Positions 19,701 through 27,082 of a stretch of 28,465 nucleotides of DNA are shown here, in pieces. The number at the start of each line of letters is the position of its first letter. Position 1 is the first letter of the stretch. A program made the translations under genes and the position numbers. The DNA is taken from the NCBI GenBank assembly GCA_002102555.1, contig MCFL01000298.1, positions 1-28,465 of the forward strand, read 5' to 3'. The notes under the pieces are model-generated. The model saw nothing but the letters and a program-made list of their open reading frames with translations. It was not told the DNA's origin and searched no databases. The stretch comes from Catenaria anguillulae PL171 (lineage: Eukaryota > Blastocladiomycota > Blastocladiomycetes > Blastocladiales > Catenariaceae).

Positions 19701-20577
19701 AGCAGCCGAGACCACGGGCCCAAGTCCGCCAAGCAGTGCGGACGACAAGGTTGAGTCGCAACCGCCGCCGCCACGCGCACAAGAGGTGCCGTCCATGACC
19801 GTTCACGTCTGGCCGGTCGCCTGGCAAACCAAGGACATTGCCAGCATGTCCGATGGGGCCATGAACAAGTTGCACGACGTTGATGTGCATTACTTGGTTG
19901 GCGTGCGCGGCGTCGAGCCGGGTAGTATGCTGATGCAGCGTATTCTCGCCGAGATTGATGCAGCGGTTCGGCCGCCCGCTCTCGATGAAGTCAAGGGCGC
20001 CATTGGGTCGAGTGTGGCAGCGCCGTGGTGGTCGTACGTGACGTGTGCGACTCGTGCAGAGGTGGCGGCTTTGGAGTTGGTGCCGGTGGAGAGGGAATGG
20101 ACGGATCCCGGACCGACCGAGGCTGTTGACGATTTGAAGAACGGTGGTCATGATGAAGGTTCAATTGATTCGCCCGTATCCCCCGCCCCCACTTCGCCTC
20201 CCGAGGTCGATGCACCGCCCGCATCGCCAACGCGTTCAGCGACCTCAAGCACCGCCAAGCAACGCAAGTCCAAATCGAAATCGACCCGGCAATCTGCCTC
20301 GCAACCTGCATCCAAGGGCAAGCTCCGTCCCTCACAAGACGTCATGCATCGGCTGCTGTGGGACCCCGAGACGTATGACGCGGCCGACTTTGTTGTCGGC
20401 TACGTTGACCGGTTCTTGGGGATCAAGGAGCGGCCTCTGCTGGCGTTCCGGTCGGACGATGAGGCGGATCCAGATTGGGTGCCGCTGCATCGAATTGTCC
20501 ATTTCCGACGGGTGTCGGATGGCGTCAAGGTGTGGGATCGCGAGAAGAAGGTGGATTTGGTATTTGGAAGCGGGTGA
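16702..20577 (+). CDS. Multidomain RNA-end repair protein: 2H phosphoesterase + EEP nuclease + PAP-like nucleotidyltransferase + MJ1316
   Basis: A single exon of 1291 residues from the first in-frame ATG. Domain 1 (about 15-225) is a 2H (LigT/AKAP7-like) cyclic phosphodiesterase fold with HIN at 46-48 and HLT at 147-149. Domain 2 (about 336-610) is an endonuclease/exonuclease/phosphatase fold with TYN (N345), LQE (E381), GDFN (D500, N502) and SDH (D602, H603), all intact. Domain 3 (about 630-1110) is a poly(A)-polymerase-like nucleotidyltransferase: GS at 680-681, DTD at 692/694, third Asp in HMDVQY (D744), then the PAP-type central helices RLWATDNGLYAGRVGYLSG and an RNA-binding-like region. 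After a Lys/Ser-rich linker, domain 4 (about 1205-1291) is MJ1316/DUF504 (KLRPSQDVMHRLLWD, VGYVDRFLGI, HRIVHFRR, VWDREKKVD), thought to recognise cyclic RNA ends. The set suggests opening 2',3'-cyclic ends, trimming and re-tailing RNA. Activity is inferred from motifs only. Confidence 0.93.
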   Translation: MSRRPTLGPNKSARTAVAIIPPPALWPAIQPMRRAFDPAHPRWPPHINLLFPFAPLSSNNNDASALADHARLPSVLDRIRTALQSCQTTSDVHLQLAQASTFFQRKVAIVHAKPVSDSSLLQIHAALLRAFPQCTDTADHAGGFHPHLTLAKVPWNSNQPSQTQGNLDTVLDAAARAVQEHHGENGVLEWVAQGVYVLERLDNDPFTFVGHVGFDGSTNGDPYGLLGTTYSPDADLMAPLPTPAAAEAVQIAEPKDKCSVVCKPSTTTSLDAIQLAARPWLEYPCVDSPEVLASEKYDQSWVVLPTYQYDSRHQAWDKVPLEKFDQHHHLHHQNNMDSLSIITYNILNSLSPNSTARHKRLLAQLERAIATHSVAVIALQELTPTFLTLLLAQPWVQSSWSVSHTPDFAAPVFPAMGAQGFLVHKSLGAFAHMHMRLTGKKAHVVAYLPQTGAWIANVHLTSNHATNRDPKDKRVAQMDPVGQLLERHARGRGLAVVVGDFNSDDHEEDAMLIGRFGLVDGAGELGRRLDTFDPTRNVLALAAATMKETPHAYDRVVYQGKWTSGWEVKHMDMIGDRVEDEEDLAGVEDEDERLTRGWPASDHYGVLARFVCKATTTTDDEEQGSLISNHEIHSRLAALHNYESQSQRVLRARALDLLTHHLNHLDRMPPLAIPHLLPVGSVRLGLHSPESDTDLLCLVTTSPTLFADAIERTACPTGLRLMRVIRDASVPTAQFMAFDKVHMDVQYVAPSTAFLTRAGELLANPDLASSELEWPDEKKSVTSALLSVRDAATAAAHLTPAAQLAFRVLRLWATDNGLYAGRVGYLSGAALVVLVLRVLHVHPGAAHSAAAIVKHFFDDYAQFPFASVAVTVGGAPTAPVRGAMVIESLNRPRVNITRHASAATRGVLVTKLREMRERAAEDPAAAILGLDVKKGDRRCRVIKHGWQKFMSEYDTFIDVGMGRSVADRECVRAWRLAVGTVRWNQVLGRVGRLIEAHEVAAAETTGPSPPSSADDKVESQPPPPRAQEVPSMTVHVWPVAWQTKDIASMSDGAMNKLHDVDVHYLVGVRGVEPGSMLMQRILAEIDAAVRPPALDEVKGAIGSSVAAPWWSYVTCATRAEVAALELVPVEREWTDPGPTEAVDDLKNGGHDEGSIDSPVSPAPTSPPEVDAPPASPTRSATSSTAKQRKSKSKSTRQSASQPASKGKLRPSQDVMHRLLWDPETYDAADFVVGYVDRFLGIKERPLLAFRSDDEADPDWVPLHRIVHFRRVSDGVKVWDREKKVDLVFGSG

Positions 20578-20587
20578 GTGAATAAAT
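20578..20587 (+). terminator. Possible polyadenylation signal overlapping the gene end
   Basis: AATAAA occurs within a few bases of the stop codon of the RNA-repair gene (20575-20577), in AT-rich sequence. If used, the 3' untranslated region would be very short, which fits the 264-bp gap to the next gene. The hexamer alone is weak evidence in fungi. Confidence 0.3.
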
Positions 20588-20841
20588 AATTGTGTGTTCA
20601 TGTCCCCTCTAAGCTTGGTGCTATTTACCACTACGCTTTCACTGCAGATGGACGTATTCGTTTTGTCAATGTTTTCAATGCAATGCCTTTCATTTCCCAA
20701 CCTGTTTGACTTGCCACCACCAGTGAGAAACGGGCCAATCATGGACTTGTTCCAGAAGGCGCCGCTTGTTCTGGAAGGGTTACCCAACACAACACAAAGG
20801 ATCAATGGACATTGAAGAGCTGCCAAAGCAATGCTAACACC

Positions 20842-22560
20842 ATGAATCGAACCGCCGTCAATACCAAAAGCAACGGATCCCGCGGCCGCCGAGCTGATAC
20901 CTCGCCCGGTCGAGGGCCGTCGTCGAGTGACTCGTCGGCTTCGTCGAGCGAATCGGGTTCGAGTTCTGGTTACTCGTCTGGCTCGGACACGGAAATGCAC
21001 CAAGGGTCGCCGCAAAAGACAAAGACCAAGCCCAAGTCCACCGGCCCGCTCCCCGGTGCGCCCGGATCCCTGCTGGACTCGTTCCTCACCCACCAAAAAT
21101 CGGCCGCTGCGACGTCGTCACCGGCCACCAACGGCGCCGCGGTGCGGAACCGCTCCGCCAATGTGCCCGTGGCCACGCTTCCCGAAGGCGCCGCCGGCGC
21201 TGAAGCTGAAAAGTACCGGTCCATCGAAGCAGTGCCCATGGACAAGAAGGCCGCAAAGAAGGCCGCCAAGCAAGCCAAAAAGCAAGCAAAGCACTCGGTC
21301 GCGAACCCCGGCGCTGCGTTGGGATCCGCTTCCCCTACCGTGTTTGCCTACCCGCTCAACGGCAAGTTACCCGTGCTTTCACTTCTGACGGCTCTCGGCG
21401 CCACGGCCGCTTCGCCCTGGACCGAACAAGAAGTCATGTCGGATGCGGTTGCCCTGTCCAATGCCCGCATTCGAACCGTCGATGACCTGCGCTACGTGCC
21501 CAAGAAGGGATGGAAGGACTTGCCTGTCCCGCAAGTTGTTTCGGATCGGTTGCGCCGGTGCGTGTGGGCGGGCATGGATAAGCGGCACGTGAGAGAAATG
21601 GAGGATGGGTTACTGGATGGCGTCGGTCAGGAATTGGCCAAGAGTCTGCCGAGCTTGCCCGCTCCCCTCGCTGCAAGGAATACCACTCAGGATGGACAGC
21701 CCAAACGCACCATCGAGCTCGAGCCAGCCACCGTGACCACCAACGATGGCACCATTGTCGCTCCGCGCCATGCCACGGGAGGCGTCCACACCAAAGCGGA
21801 CGACAAACCCGAAGGATACTGGTCAACGCTCGCGTCGCAATTCCTCGGCACCGCATCGCCCGCCGTCGACTCGACCCCGCGCTCGCCTCCGTCGCCGCCC
21901 ACGCAATTGGCAACGGTCAACTTGGACCCGTCCAACCCGGCTGCGCTCGTCAATGCGCTCCTGTACGATGGCAGGGGTGGCCCACAGTGGGTGCCACCGA
22001 CTCTCGACGAGGTCATGGCTTCGAGTCCCAAGAACAAGTCGACAAACGCGGCCAGCATCCGTGACGTCAAGCCCGCGGTTGCGGCGGCCTTGGCGGCAAT
22101 GGATGCGCAGCCCGAAAACCCAACGGCTGCCTCCATCAAGTCGACCAATGGGGACACCAGCGTCAAGCTCAGCGCAACGGACCTTTCGTCGACCGAGCTG
22201 GTCCACTCGCTCCTGCACACGGGCGCCATGGTGGCGCCCACAGACCCCAATGTGCCGCTCGATGCCAACGAAAACGCAGCCGGTTCCGGTGGCGGCAAAA
22301 CCATGCCCGCGGCACAACAGCCGCAACTGGGCGTTGTTGCGGGCAAACCCAACCGGATTCGCGTGACCAATGGGCGCCAAGTGTTTGAGGTCGACAGGTA
22401 CTGTCCGCACAAGCAGTACGATATGCTCAAGGCGCCCGCCATGCGTGGCAATGTGTTGACGTGTCCCAAGCATGATTGGGATTTCGATTTGGCGAAGGGT
22501 GGCACATGTGTGGGTCGGCCGGGTAAGTCGTTGAACTGTGTTGTGGTGAGCGATTGGTGA
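20842..22560 (+). CDS. Disordered protein with C-terminal Rieske [2Fe-2S] domain
   Basis: The frame is open from 20812, but the first ATG is 20842 (context aacaccATG), giving 572 residues. The first 160 residues are low complexity (Ser runs, a Lys/Ala helix KKAAKKAAKQAKKQAK). A small helical unit follows (about 195-250: VDDLRYVPKKGWKDLPVP, then DRLRRCVWAG), perhaps SAM-like. About 250 disordered residues lead to the C-terminal Rieske domain: the ligand pairs C521-P-H523 and C541-P-K-H544 are complete, with W-D-F-D-L after the second pair as in oxygenase-type Rieske proteins. The tail (GGTCVGRPGKSLN) resembles fungal Rieske domains that are fused to metallo-beta-lactamase hydroxylases, but I see no such catalytic domain here. 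It might serve electron transfer or Fe-S sensing. The ligand motif is certain; the role is unknown. Confidence 0.8.
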   Translation: MNRTAVNTKSNGSRGRRADTSPGRGPSSSDSSASSSESGSSSGYSSGSDTEMHQGSPQKTKTKPKSTGPLPGAPGSLLDSFLTHQKSAAATSSPATNGAAVRNRSANVPVATLPEGAAGAEAEKYRSIEAVPMDKKAAKKAAKQAKKQAKHSVANPGAALGSASPTVFAYPLNGKLPVLSLLTALGATAASPWTEQEVMSDAVALSNARIRTVDDLRYVPKKGWKDLPVPQVVSDRLRRCVWAGMDKRHVREMEDGLLDGVGQELAKSLPSLPAPLAARNTTQDGQPKRTIELEPATVTTNDGTIVAPRHATGGVHTKADDKPEGYWSTLASQFLGTASPAVDSTPRSPPSPPTQLATVNLDPSNPAALVNALLYDGRGGPQWVPPTLDEVMASSPKNKSTNAASIRDVKPAVAAALAAMDAQPENPTAASIKSTNGDTSVKLSATDLSSTELVHSLLHTGAMVAPTDPNVPLDANENAAGSGGGKTMPAAQQPQLGVVAGKPNRIRVTNGRQVFEVDRYCPHKQYDMLKAPAMRGNVLTCPKHDWDFDLAKGGTCVGRPGKSLNCVVVSDW

Positions 22561-22912
22561 AGAGTTTTTACTTCTTTGGCCAGGACATTGTTTTTTTTTT
22601 TCTTAATAATGATTCGGAGGTCAATATCCTTTCCGTTTGTTTGTTGTTTTTGTCCGATTCTGTTCCTTTCCGCTTGCACATGGTGACGCACACACACATG
22701 GTCGACAACGTGAAATTCCTCTTTTGTGCAAGTAGATGGCTCCACCATAAAAGTTTCAAGGATTGAGTGGAATGGTAAATATGTAACAAAAGTCGAAAAT
22801 GTACACATGGAAGGTATATTGTATAAGAAACGTATCATCATCGATTACATACAAATGAACGAATATCGTTGTCGAGTCCCCGATTCCCACATCGGAATCA
22901 AAGCCGCACAGC
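22561..22912. other. Convergent intergenic region
   Basis: The Rieske gene and the transporter converge here, 352 bp between stop codons. A T run of about 12 nt (around 22589-22600) and AT-rich sequence up to 22860 suit two 3' ends. I see no conserved frame. Confidence 0.5.
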
Positions 22913-25302
22913 TCACGGCATCTCCTCAATGGGCTCCAACCCCAAATCGCCCGCCTTTCCCCTGCCCACCTGCACCAAACTTGTCACCCCACCCACAACA
23001 AACAAGACTCCGCCCAACACCAGACAAGCATACGCACACCACCGCAACCACGCCTGCCTGGGCACCTTTCCCTCGCGCGCCAGTTGCAAGTAGCAGTACG
23101 CAGGGAATACATAGACAACAAGCGATCCCGCGACCGATCCCGTGAGCCCAAGAATCCGGTCAAGTGATGGGACAAGCACCGAAATGAGCCACGACAAGAG
23201 CATGATGGCTGCGGCCTTTGTCGCAATCCACGACTCGATGGGTGCAGGCAAAACCAGCAAGTGCGTCGAGTCGGCATCGTCCACCACGTGCGTGTGCGGC
23301 GCAAATGGCGGGGATGCGTCGGCAAGCACGTGCATGGCCGATGCACGTGGCGTCAACAGTGGCGAGTCGGTGCGGCCATACTGGTGCGCGTCGGGCGTGG
23401 GCGTGAGCAGCGGCGAGACGGACGATTGGTGCAAGTATGGCGAGCGAGGAGACACGGGAGCGGCAAACACGGACGAGGCTTGGGATCCGCGGCGCTTGAT
23501 GTGCACGCGATGGTGGACGAGTGCATCGGTCGCATCGTTGGGGTCCAGGTGTGTGGGTGTGGGCGCCAGAGTCGGACTGATGACCAGCACACGCGCCGAG
23601 CCGCCCGTGAGTGTGCGTGGCCGGCCCGCCGCCACGATCGTTGCATGTGCCTGGTCGACGGCGGCAGTTGCGGAAGGCAATGTCGCAAGCAAATCTCCGG
23701 CACGCGCCGCCTCGTCGTGCTTGCCCCCGCTCGTCCCGCTGCTATTGCCCAAAGTGTTTGTGCGCTCTGCGCGCCACGCCCGAATCTCGTCGGCCATTTG
23801 CGCCAAGCACAATCGGCATGGCAACACGAGCAGTGGAAACGTCAGAATAATGCACACCAGGATGGCGGCGCGTGCGCCCACAAACACGGCCGATGCGGGT
23901 TCCGATGTCAGAATGTTGGGCGCCACGCGCGCGCCATAGTGAAAGTAGCCAGGGATGGCCACGGATACATAGGTCAAGGTGACAAACAGGCCCGTGAGAA
24001 TGATAAGCAAAGCGTTTTTGCGTGTGGCAGCGGCAGCCGCCACCGTGGATGGAATCACGCGTGTTGAGGGCGATGTGCGCGACACTTGCGCCGGGTTCAT
24101 TTCGCGGGCGATTTCGATCACGTTCGAGTGGTTGATGAATGCCATGGCGATGGTGGAGAACACGGGCGCCCATTGCCATCCGGGGACAATGGCCTTTGTG
24201 GGTGGCGGTGTCCACGAGGGCGTGTGCAGGTCGTTAAGGTAAGACACGGGCACGAGCACGGCGACAAATAGGATGGCGGCCAGGCCCAGCGACGAGACCC
24301 AGGCGAGCGAGGCCATGGAGCGCGCCTTTGAGAGTGGGTACAGGCACAGCATGGTGACGGCAACGAGGGCAAATTGGTGGATCGAGGCACGGGTTGCTGG
24401 TGGCGTGGTAGGCGCCACGAGCGGGAGAAGCGAGTCGATGATGGAAGAGAGGTACTCTTGGATGACAGAAAAATAGGCCGAGAGCGATCTATGTGGTCCG
24501 ATCCCGTGGGAATGTCAGCTTACTGTCTCGAGTCGCGAGACACATCCTTGGATTGGATTTGTGGGTTGCGGACACGGCAGCCGATTGGTGCGGTGAGCGT
24601 GACTCATCGTCACGAGCGCAAACCTTTGCAGATGCAAGGTTCACCGGCCGGCACACGTGCCAGCCGCCCGATGGACGGCTGACGAGAGCCATGCGCGTGA
24701 CATGCTTGGAACGCAACCCTGCCCAACTTTGAAATTGTATCGTACCCGATGACGAGCACGAAAAACACCCAAGTGACAATCCAACTCTTTTTCTTGAGCA
24801 CCGTGGCAGCCAAGTGAGTGTATCCTGTTGCGCCCGTGGCGTCGGCGGCCACCACCAGCATGTAGAGCGAGAGCGACGACGAGATGCACGCAATGGCCGT
24901 CAGAAAGAGTCCGCCGACCCATCCGACATTGGCAAATGCCCGTGGGAGAGACAATGTGCCGACGCCAATGGCAACATTGGACAGGTTGAGGAAGCAGGAG
25001 AGTAGCGATGCTGGATGAGAGGTGTCGTCTTCGACTGGCAACCTGTGTCCTCGAGTTGGGGACGGTGACGAGGAGGACGAGGACGAGGACGATGACGCTG
25101 CCGACCGAGAGCGTGTGCGTGAGCGAGTGCGTGGACTTTGGATCCAGTTGTTGGAGTGGGAACGACGGCCACGACCTTGGGTATGTGGATGAAGGGGGGA
25201 TGGGGGCAGCAGTGGCGAAGTCTCCGAAGATGGGGATGGGGACTGCAAGTCTGCTTCAGACGGCGCTGGTGGGTGGTGGTGATTTGCACTTGCAGTTGTC
25301 AT
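22913..25302 (-). CDS. Amino-acid transporter, AAAP/SLC38 family
   Basis: Two exons, 25302-24746 and 24488-22913, encode 710 residues in phase. The junction turns VFFVLVIG into GSLSAYFSVIQEY, restoring a normal third helix; unspliced, the frame would run into a Cys/Pro-rich stretch and stop. A 100-residue disordered N-terminus (Ser/Pro/Arg-rich) precedes the family signature LLSCFLNLSNVAIGVGTLSLPRAF and GWVGGLF. About eleven hydrophobic helices follow, including LAAILFVAVLVPVSYL, VFSTIAMAFINHSNVIEI, ALLIILTGLFVTLTYV and AAILVCIILTFPLLVLPCRL. A long hydrophilic loop (about 230 residues, many SP/TP sites) separates the latter from the last three helices. Members exchange neutral amino acids at the plasma membrane or vacuole; substrate and location cannot be read here. 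The 257-nt intron is the longest in the window. Confidence 0.9.
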
Positions 25303-25670
25303 TGCGTTCTGCCTTTTCTTGCTGTTAGAGAGTAATGTACTGTAATCTTACATGTTGAGTGCTAGAAAGTGAATCTGTGAGTGAGTTGAGGGTATTGACT
25401 GCCTTTTCAGGTGGATCTGGAAGCTGGAAGTTGGCGTGGCGGACAAACACCCAAACTCAACTTGTGTGTGTCATCGTATCACGCGATCCAATGGGCACGA
25501 TTTCGTCAGTTTCCCACACCCACACCCGCTTTGCTTCCGGGAGTATTCCCTATTCTACTTATCCGTTCCCATCTGGAGCCCAGTAAACATACACCGACTG
25601 GGAACGGACGGATAGACTTAGAATGACAGCGGATATATGTACAGGGGGCAGTGAAACAAAAAATGCTTGC
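25303..25670. other. Intergenic: NBP35 3' region and transporter promoter
   Basis: This 368-bp gap lies between two minus-strand genes, so it holds the transporter's promoter and, at the end nearer 25670, the 3' region of NBP35. No conserved frame or clear site is visible. Confidence 0.45.
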
Positions 25671-26711
25671 TTACTCCAACGGCGAATGGTCCATCAACTT
25701 GTCCACCACCTCCTGCCACGCACTCGTCGCTGGCGACTCTGGGTACTCGTCCATAAACGACAAGCCCGAATCACACGACCGCCCAATCCTCGGGTCCAGC
25801 GGCACCGCACCCAAAAACCGTACGCCCATCTCTTGACACATCTTTCTCGCCCCACCCGTTGTCGGCTTGAAGATTTGCGAGACGCCCGTGCATGACGGAC
25901 AAACAAACCCGCTCATGTTCTCAACAACGCCCACAATCTCGACACCCACTTTGCGGCAAAAGTTGATTTCCTTGCGCACATCCTGGAGGGCAACTTCTTG
26001 TGGAGTTGTGACCAAGATGGCACCGTCAATGCCTGCATCCTTCAAGTAGGTGACAATGGACAAGTGCTCGTCCGATGTGCCTGGAGGGGTGTCCACCAGC
26101 AAGTAATCGAGCTCGCCCCAGTCCACATCCCGCAAAAACTGCTTGATCATGCCATTCTTTTTCGGGCCGCGCCAAATCACCGCATCGGATTTAGACGGCA
26201 GCATAAAGGCAATCGACATGCAACTCAACGTGTCGTCCACTTGCACGGGGGTCCATCCCGTGCTGGTCTGATGTACCTGGTCGTCGGCCACGCCCAGCAA
26301 CAGCGGAATCGACGGGCCCGTGATATCGACATCCAGCACGCCTACCGTTGTGGGTGCACGTGTGCCCGTGGCCATTGCCGTTTGCTCCATGCCCGAAAGC
26401 GCCCAAGCGAGTGTGGCCGTGACGGTCGATTTGCCAACGCCGCCCTTGCCCGAAAGCACGAGCAGCTTGCGGCGGACACCGGCGAGGCGCAGGGCAATGT
26501 CGGCAATGGCCGGGTCGGGTCCCGCGGCGGCTTCGCCAGACGCACAGATGGATTGGTTTGGGCACCCGGCGCAGGCAGATGACTTGCCGGCGGCCTCGGA
26601 CTGAGTCCCGGGGCAGTGTTCGGGGGCGTCTTGCGGGCGGTCGGCCGGTGGTGCTGATGCGGATGCGGATGCGGATGCAGATGCAGATGGTGGGTTTGCA
26701 GAGTCTGGCAT
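25671..26711 (-). CDS. NBP35: Cytosolic Fe-S cluster assembly ATPase NBP35/NUBP1
   Basis: Single exon, 346 residues. The N-terminal ferredoxin-like cluster motif is exact for NBP35 (C33-x13-C47-x2-C50-x5-C56), which separates it from CFD1. The deviant Walker [10 protein letters not shown] is at 88-96, [11 protein letters not shown] at 126-135, [11 protein letters not shown] at 206-216, and the bridging CPSC at 271-274. NBP35 with CFD1 forms the P-loop scaffold on which cytosolic and nuclear 4Fe-4S clusters are built. Oddity: residues 9-20 are a (Ser-Ala) run encoded by a hexanucleotide repeat. The gene is divergent from CLF1. Confidence 0.98.
   Translation of the reverse strand: MPDSANPPSASASASASASAPPADRPQDAPEHCPGTQSEAAGKSSACAGCPNQSICASGEAAAGPDPAIADIALRLAGVRRKLLVLSGKGGVGKSTVTATLAWALSGMEQTAMATGTRAPTTVGVLDVDITGPSIPLLLGVADDQVHQTSTGWTPVQVDDTLSCMSIAFMLPSKSDAVIWRGPKKNGMIKQFLRDVDWGELDYLLVDTPPGTSDEHLSIVTYLKDAGIDGAILVTTPQEVALQDVRKEINFCRKVGVEIVGVVENMSGFVCPSCTGVSQIFKPTTGGARKMCQEMGVRFLGAVPLDPRIGRSCDSGLSFMDEYPESPATSAWQEVVDKLMDHSPLE
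26655..26690. repeat. Hexanucleotide repeat (GGATGC/GCATCC)n inside NBP35
   Basis: About six tandem near-identical copies of GGATGC/AGATGC on the plus strand encode the Ser-Ala run ([12 protein letters not shown]) in the unconserved N-terminus of NBP35. It is in frame, so length changes would not break the protein. Confidence 0.85.
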
Positions 26712-27082
26712 GTTGATTGAATGATTGAATGAGTGATTGATTGAATGATGTACTTTGGGATATCGATGGGATGGTCAAGTCCCAACCATTCTGAGTCAGC
26801 CAGTGTCTTCGCAATCAGAGAGAACGGTGAATCGGCGGACCGTTTATCGATTGTCAACGGCCATCAAGTTTAAGATCACTCGGGACCGTAACCAACGTTA
26901 TCAGAATGCTCGATTCGACAATACGAAGCAATTGCCATGGATACAATGCCCAATGACTTGATGCATTCACCCGCTCGGCTTCATTGACCCTTGAGCTGCC
27001 CCACCCGCACCGCCACACCCCCGTCCAGACCTGACGGCTCTCCCACCAGTCAGCCTCTATCCAAACATCAACATCCATCATC
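26712..27082. promoter_or_regulatory. Divergent intergenic region between NBP35 and CLF1
   Basis: The start codons of two divergent housekeeping genes are 371 bp apart. Just upstream of the NBP35 ATG (26713-26750) lies an imperfect repeat of TTGAATGA/TTGATTGA units, probably within its 5' leader. The CLF1-proximal end is C/A-rich (ccacc, catcaacatccatcatc). No transcription-factor site is assigned. Confidence 0.5.
26713..26750. repeat. Imperfect octamer repeat (TTGAATGA/TTGATTGA) in the NBP35 leader
   Basis: Four to five imperfect copies of an 8-nt ATTCAATC-type unit (reading on the minus strand) lie directly before the NBP35 start codon. They are likely transcribed. No function can be inferred from sequence alone. 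Confidence 0.7.

Noticed and set aside
17752-20151. A 799-codon open frame on the minus strand, opposite the RNA-repair gene
   Set aside because: It is antisense to a frame with intact catalytic motifs in four domains, is His/Arg/Gln-rich and shows no family motif. Codon bias on the coding strand keeps this frame open.
21687-22841. A 384-codon minus-strand open frame opposite the Rieske gene
   Set aside because: Antisense shadow of a gene with a complete Rieske ligand set; its translation has no domain-like pattern.
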